A DNA stretch of 64,000 bases, taken from the NCBI GenBank assembly GCA_038030265.1, contig CM075943.1, forward strand, positions 32,302,001 to 32,366,000, written 5' to 3'. The translations under genes were made by a program, and so were the position numbers. Under the pieces are notes generated by a model. The model was not told the DNA's origin. It made no database searches and worked only from the letters and a program-made list of their open reading frames with translations. The DNA is from Corythucha ciliata. Lineage: Eukaryota > Arthropoda > Insecta > Hemiptera > Tingidae. The first letter of the stretch is position 1. Every line of letters begins with the position of its first letter. This document shows positions 53,001 to 60,300 of this stretch, one piece after another.

Positions 53001-56000
53001 CAGCAACAGCCGTGCGGTAGCGAATTTTCAACTAATTCAAACCCCTCTTTCACACCGTTCCCGTGGACCGATTCATCTGGATCACGAACTCGTCCGAGAT
53101 ATTCACGCTATTGATTTTTAGACCAAATTTGGTTGCCCTAAGTCAAAAATTGCGACCGTGATCGTGCTAACAAGCGAGGGGCCATAAATAAATATATATA
53201 CATGTATAGCAAATCGAACCGACCGTGTTCGACCGATTCGTGTTCTAGGGGTTCTGAAACGTGAAAAAAAAGTATCACAATCCATATGTGCGACCATCAG
53301 GGCGAGACCAATAGTGCATTTTTTGAATGAAATGCACTAAAAGACGTGAAAATAATCAAAAATTTAACATTCCGCTTACACTATCGGTATCACTAGTTTC
53401 TCTATGACCGGCAGACAGCGTCTTCCTTAGCTGCAATCATGGGGTGGAAACTCTATTGTTCATAATTGAGACAGAGTTTTTAGTCGGCTTTACGCTTGGA
53501 GCGCTACCTTTTCGAAATTTAGTTAGAAGGTCAGCCGCTCATGAACCTAGCGCTTAGAAACCCTCGTCGGTCAGAGCCTTTCAGTGTGCTCTGTGCCTCG
53601 TGCTTGGTTAGTTGTTTTGGTTCCTTTGTTCAAATCCTTGTTTTTTCGTTTTTCTCTTTCATTCCTGCCTTTTTTCCTGTCTGTATTTCAACCGTTATTT
53701 TCAGAACTTCTCCTTCGCCTTGATTTTAGTGCATTTCATTCTGAAAATGCACTATTGGTCCCGTCGTGATGGTGGCAAACATGGGTCATGTCATGTTTTT
53801 TTCACGTTTCAGAACCTCTAGAACACGAATTCAGTGGTCTCCGGAATTTATATATATACACACATCTTTATATATATATTGGTTTATTTATTTATTTATA
53901 AGCTTATGGCCGTTTCCTTGTTAGCACGATAACTCTCGTAGAAATTAATTTAGCGGAACGCGCTTTGGCACAAAAATCAGTTGTCATAAGACACCGGTCG
54001 GTATTGCATTTGGGCCAAATCGGTCAAGGTGGAGGGGGGGAAATTAGGGGTTGAAATGGTCAAAAAATCACTATAAATCACCAGTTGATTCTAGAAGCAT
54101 CATATTCGGTACGTATACTCCATGTTAGAGTAGCCTTTGATTCCCATTTTAATTTTTTGAAAAAGTCGAAAGGGAGGGGGTGTTGCCCCCGGAGTGGAAG
54201 TAAGTGTGTGGTCTTGTTAGCACGATATCTCTCAAAGAAATCAGTTTTGCGGAACGCGCTTTCACACAAAAATCAGAAGCCATAAGACCCCGGTCGGTAT
54301 TGCATTTGGGTCAAATCGGTTGAGCTGGAGGGGGGGAAATTAGGGGTTGAAATGGTAAAAAAATCACTAAAAATCACCAGTTTATTCTAGAAGCATCATA
54401 TTCAGTACGTATACTCCATGTTAGACTAACCTTTGATTCCCATTTTAATTTTTTGAAAAAGTCAAGGGGGAGGGGGTGGTGCCCCCGGGGTGGAAGTAAG
54501 TGTGTGGTCACGTTAGCACGATAACTTTCGTACAAATTAATTTAGCGGAACGCGCTTTGGCGAAAAAATCAGTAGTCATAAGACCCCGGTCGGCAATGCA
54601 TTTGGGCCGAATCGGTCAAGGTGGTGGTGGGGGGGGGGGAATACGGCTTGAAATGATCAAAAAATCACTACAAGTCACCAGTTGATTCTAGAAGCATCAT
54701 ATTCAGTACGTATACTCCATGTTAAAGTAGCCTTTGATTCCAATTTTAATTTTTTGAAAAAGTCGAGGGGGAGGGGGTGATGTCCCCGGGGTGGAAGTAA
54801 GTGTGAGGCCTTGTTAGCACGATAACTCTCGTAGAAATTAATTTAGCGGAACGCGCTTTGGCACAAAAATCAGTAGTCATAAGGCCCCGGTCGGTATTGC
54901 ATTTGGGCCAAATCGGTCAAGGTGGAGGGAGGAAAATAGGGGTTTAAATGGTAAAAAAAATCACTACAAAATCACCAGTTGATTCCCATTTTATTTTTTT
55001 GAAAAAGTCAAGGGGAAGGGGGTGGTAATAAGACCCCGGTCGGCATTGCATTTGGGCCAAATCGGTCATGGTGGGGGGGGGGCGAAATAGGGCTTGAAAT
55101 GGTAAAAAAATCACCAGTTGATTCTAGAAGCATGATATTCGGTACGTATACTCCATGTTAGACTAGCCTTTGATTTCAATTTTAATTTTTTGAAAAAGTC
55201 GAGGGGGAGGGGGTGATGTCCTCGGGTGGAAGTAAGTGTGAGGCCATGTTAGCACGATAACTCTCGTAGAAATTAATTTAGCGGAACGCGCTTTGGCACA
55301 AAAATCAGTAGTCATAAGGCCCCGGTCGGTATTGCAAATCGGTCAAGGTGGAGGGGGGAAAATAGGGGTTGAAATGGTAAAAAAAATCACTACAAAATCA
55401 CCAGTTGATTCCAGAAGCATTATATTCGGTATGATGATTCCATTTTGAAATAGCCTTTGATTCCCATTAGGTTCAGCTTAAACAAACCCGGCAGCAAACA
55501 GTACGAGGGAGGGTCAAACATAAACGAAACAAATCATGGTCTCAACATTACTACTTCTGGGACGGCTTAGGGTATCCGTATACAAAATGAAATGCACTCT
55601 TTCCGACCGCCAGCTGCCGGAGCGAAATTTGTTTGCTTTTCAAGCGTTTTAAGAACGAACCTCTGTCCCTACCTTAAAGGTATTTCTGAGTTATTCAGGA
55701 ATATATTTTCCTTTGAAGCCTTGTTCCTACATCCACACATAGTAACAACGCCTGGTGGGAAGCACAAGTGGTGTGTACCCGGCTGTGAGGACAGAACATT
55801 GCCCCAACATTACTTGCCCTCCAATCGTGATTTGGCTCGGAAGTGGTTGGAGAGCATTGGGGATAAAAGTCTAATGGATCTGTGAACTGCACCCATCTGT
55901 TCGGATTGTAGTATAATAACAAAAATACAAGGTTTAGCATTGTTCATGAATACTCCTATTTGTGAAATTTTGTCAATAAAATAACAACCATAAATATTGG

Positions 56001-57296
56001 ATCAGTTTTTTCTATTTGAACCAATAGGAATATTAGTCTGTTCCAGTAAGGTGTTTGGAAACATGTTTGGAGCAAATTTGCCATGGGGCCAGCCAATAAA
56101 ATATTGGCTGGTCCTATTCCATCTCAAACCATCTGATCTCATATGGAACAGACCTATTAATAAAGTACGTGAAAGAGGAAACTACCGCTATCTACCGGCG
56201 ATTTCGGTGAAAATAGTTGGGCGGCTTTACGCCAGGGAGCGCAAAAGACTGTCTTACACCCACCACCGCCAGTTTCCCATCTATACGGTAGATTAGTGAT
56301 GAGTCAGCAGCTCGATCCCCCCTAGGGGTTGGTCCCTATGATATTGTTATCAGCTATCTACAATGGGGTTCGATCAGAAAAAATCATAGCTCTCGGGGGA
56401 AAAATAATTTAAAATATTTAACTATAACAACCTCTGGAAAAGATGCTCGGCGGAAGTGTTTCCATGAAAGGAAAGTGTTAAAAACAAGGTGTTGGGGGAA
56501 CAGCAGGAACCGATGTCACTGCTGGGTTTGAGTATAAATGTATCAGAAACCATGTTCTTCTGTTCTCGTCACTTTAGGCCAACTGACTACTTTTCCCCAT
56601 TATGTTACGGATGTTGAACACGAAAAAACACTGTAAAAAAACACAAAACTTGTTATCATTTAACATAATGTAGAGAGTACCGGTTTCATTATCACACGAC
56701 ACATGCAGACTGACCACGCCACATCTATCCTAGGCCTGGGCGAATACTGTTCGCCCTGTAGCTTCAGCCCAAAGTCTTTTTAGGGCAACAAATCCAAAAG
56801 ATGAATCGATCCACAATCTTTTGCTCCCATGTTTTATTTAGTACGAGATCGCGGTTTCTATTTTATTATGTCGTCTTCAGCAACTAACGGCTCTTTTTAG
56901 GCAACTAGGAAAATTGAAGGTCACATCAGACCGTCCCCGCGCGGAAGCGTTTCTGAACGAAAATCAGTTTCCATTTTAGGAACCCCGCGTCGTGAAACCC
57001 CAAGATACACAGATTCAGGACAAAATGCGCATACGATTAGATGGGCGTCCGCGGCCCTTGGACAGAGCCTTGTCCATTCACTGCCTAGAGGCCTTCTAAT
57101 TTTGGCCAAAATGAGAAATTTTCAACCAAAGAAAAGCTCCAACCACAAAAACAGACTATAATAGGGTGGAAGGGGATAAGTGTAACAACAATTTTTCAGT
57201 GATATTATACCTCATTTGCGACCGAAATCACCATATACACCATGGTCCGAAAATCAAAACCCTTCGAGATATGATTTTTCTAACGATTTTGAAGGC

Positions 57297-57332
<36 letters not shown>

Positions 57333-60300
57333 TGCATTTCATTCAAAAAATGCACTATTGGTCTCGCCCTGATGGTCGCACATAATGTGTTTTTTAAACT
57401 AACGTCGAGAAACTCGAATTCAATTCGAATTTTTGCAACTTTTGGAGATGGAGTCTGAAAGAGCACACTAATTTCTGTCAGGATTAGCCGTTTTCGATAG
57501 ACCGTCCAGATAGTTTATGTGCCCTTAAATGCGGCTCAAAGTCGAGCAAATCGGGGATTTTATTTCTCTCCAAAAAAGTCAGTCCCCGTTTTTCCACACT
57601 AAATCTGATAACGTTCCCCATTTGCACAAAATTCTGCATTTGGGCAGTTCACTTCCACCCGTCTTCACTGAATTAAATCATATGTTAGTGGAGAAGACGG
57701 GTGGAAATGAACAGCCGCGGGGGCCTATTCTGAGTTGCCGGGATAAAATGCCACAAGCGGGATCATAGCATCATAGCATAGCGGCGTCATAGCAACCGCA
57801 CTTGCGGCATTTCTTCCCGACAACTAAGAATAGGCCCCCCGTTGCAGAATTTTGTGCAAATGGGGAACGCTATGAGTGTACGGACAACTCGTGATACAGA
57901 AAAACATCTTCAAAGTGTCCTTTTAAAAAATAGTCATAAGCGTTTTCTTTGTTGTTTGGTGATTTTTCGTCAAAAATGACGATTTCTTACAAAAAATAAT
58001 GATTTTTCTCTTCAAAATCGCTTGTTTTGACCTGAAAAATTTGAACAAGTTTTGTGATTTTAACGTGATAAAAAGCACTAAAACCTCTTCGTCTCTTATG
58101 GACTCCTGACAGACTAGAATATACTAGATGGAGCAATTCTTACAAATGACCATTCACTCTTAGATTCTTCCCAGTTATTGGGGCCTAGTAATCTAGTAGA
58201 ATCAACTATAATCGCCTCGTGTGAAGGGGGCCTTAGACGACTCTTTTCGACCTGACCATTAGGTAACCCAAATTGCGTCCTCTTCAAAGTTTCCCCCTTG
58301 TCCCATCTCCTCAATCCTCATTGCGAAACAGATTACGCAATCGACGACGTCGAGCACTTGCTCTTCTACTGCACGACGTTTGATTCCATTTGCACGCGAT
58401 ATGTACTTGTGTAACACATCTTCTTTACGATGCTTGTGGCATTATGATGAGATTCTGAGGTGAAATTGACAATCTAACGGAGTTAGGCACAATTTCGTGA
58501 AACTGGCTAGGCTGAATCATCAATTTGACAACAGGGAACTGTGGGAGGGGGGGGGCGTCATGCAAATTTTGCTCACATCAAATTTGAAGCATGCTAACGG
58601 ACCCCCGAAGCGACATGAGTCACATGGCAGTTATTTTAAAATCTTAATAAAATGAAATAAAATGAGACAAATCTTGGGACATCGGATGTCACGAGAGGTA
58701 CCCGAAATGTCTTTAAAAGTGTTGCATGAAAATATCAAATTTTCGAACTAACAATCCCATCATGCCACAATCATGTCCGCCGGAAACCAGCTTATCACAT
58801 ATTTGAAATCATTCAGTCTCTGAACACTTAAAGCGGCCCGTACACACATCGGCGCAATATAGAGATTGCACACTAAAATTGATGTAATGATGGGCTGCAC
58901 AATACCTACATTGTACACACCGTTTTTATTTGCAAGCCTCAGAAAAATAATGTAGAACCCCAAATATTGCGCAATATATTCAGCGTGAAAGAAGGGCGAT
59001 CGTCAAAATATTGCGCAATAGTTATTGTGCGTGTATGGACCCCTTAACCCTTCTCGCCATTGTGAAATGCAAAATTTGTTTATTTTCTTGCATCTGCTCC
59101 CAGTCAACCGACAAATTGAAATGTCAAAAATTATTCACATCATTTACCTGATAGGTAGGCAGTGGGACATCTCTAGCCTGGAAACGAGACCTCAACGGTG
59201 GATCCAAAGGATTGCCCACGAAGCCTGGAACTGGGAGACCAAGAGCTACCACTCGAAAATCCTCGCTCACTCTAAGGAGCCTCCATTTATTAAGCTCTTC
59301 TTGTCCATGTTCCTAATAAATAATTTATACAATTAAAAAAGAAACCTCACTTATTTCTGAAGAACTTACTTGCAATAGTTTATCGTATCTATCGGGTGGA
59401 ATGAGAAACCGTCCGTCTTCTAAATGCATTTCTCGATTTTCTAAAAGATTGTTAAGAACGGGTAGAACATTTCTTTCTGCCTTTTCAATGCCTTCGAGCA
59501 CCAAAATTCTTCCCTTTAGAGCTGCTCGCACGGCGCTCTTTAAAAAATTACGTAAAACATTTAAACGAATATTGACAAAAAAATAATTACAAGAAATGAT
59601 CTGCCTCAATGAGCAAAAGGTTAAAAGTAAAGGCAAGGGGTGGATGGGGTCCAGACAAAGAAAGCCACAAAATGCATTGAGCCAGGACAAGGTTTTTATC
59701 CCTTTTTTTGTTTCCTTTCTTTGTCACTCTTCAACAATTTCATGAATAGTATAAATGGATGGGTCAAGTTCAGTTAAACTATCAGTTATCTTCTATTCGT
59801 CTCTTCGAGAATAAGCATTCCAAAGAGCGATGATCTCCGCACTCCTAATGGTAGTACCTGTCGTTGCAGGAGGGATTATCTCGCCCATCGCTTACGGCCC
59901 CGAAGTTCCAACGGGCATAGGTTTTTACCCAGGCGGACCAGCGGCTATTCCAGTCCCATCGCCTTATGCTGGGTACTTGTACTTGGATTAATTTTCAGTA
60001 GTGGTTGATAAACTGAATGAACCCGTACACAAAATAATTTAATGTTTCACGGGATCCATAATGAATTACCTATTAATAATGAATTAATTTTCAGTTACCC
60101 TTTGGCAAAACCAGTCTACTACACCAACCAAATGAACGATGGCAGCAATTTCTACGGAGGAGATCAGGGGTTCAGTAAATATGCTAACGACGGCATGGCA
60201 AAAGAGCGGCTAAAGGACATTCATCAAGTAACCAACCGCGGGGGACACGGCTTCAACGGCGGTCACGAATCAGCGGCCGGCAAAGGACGAAACGAAGGGT

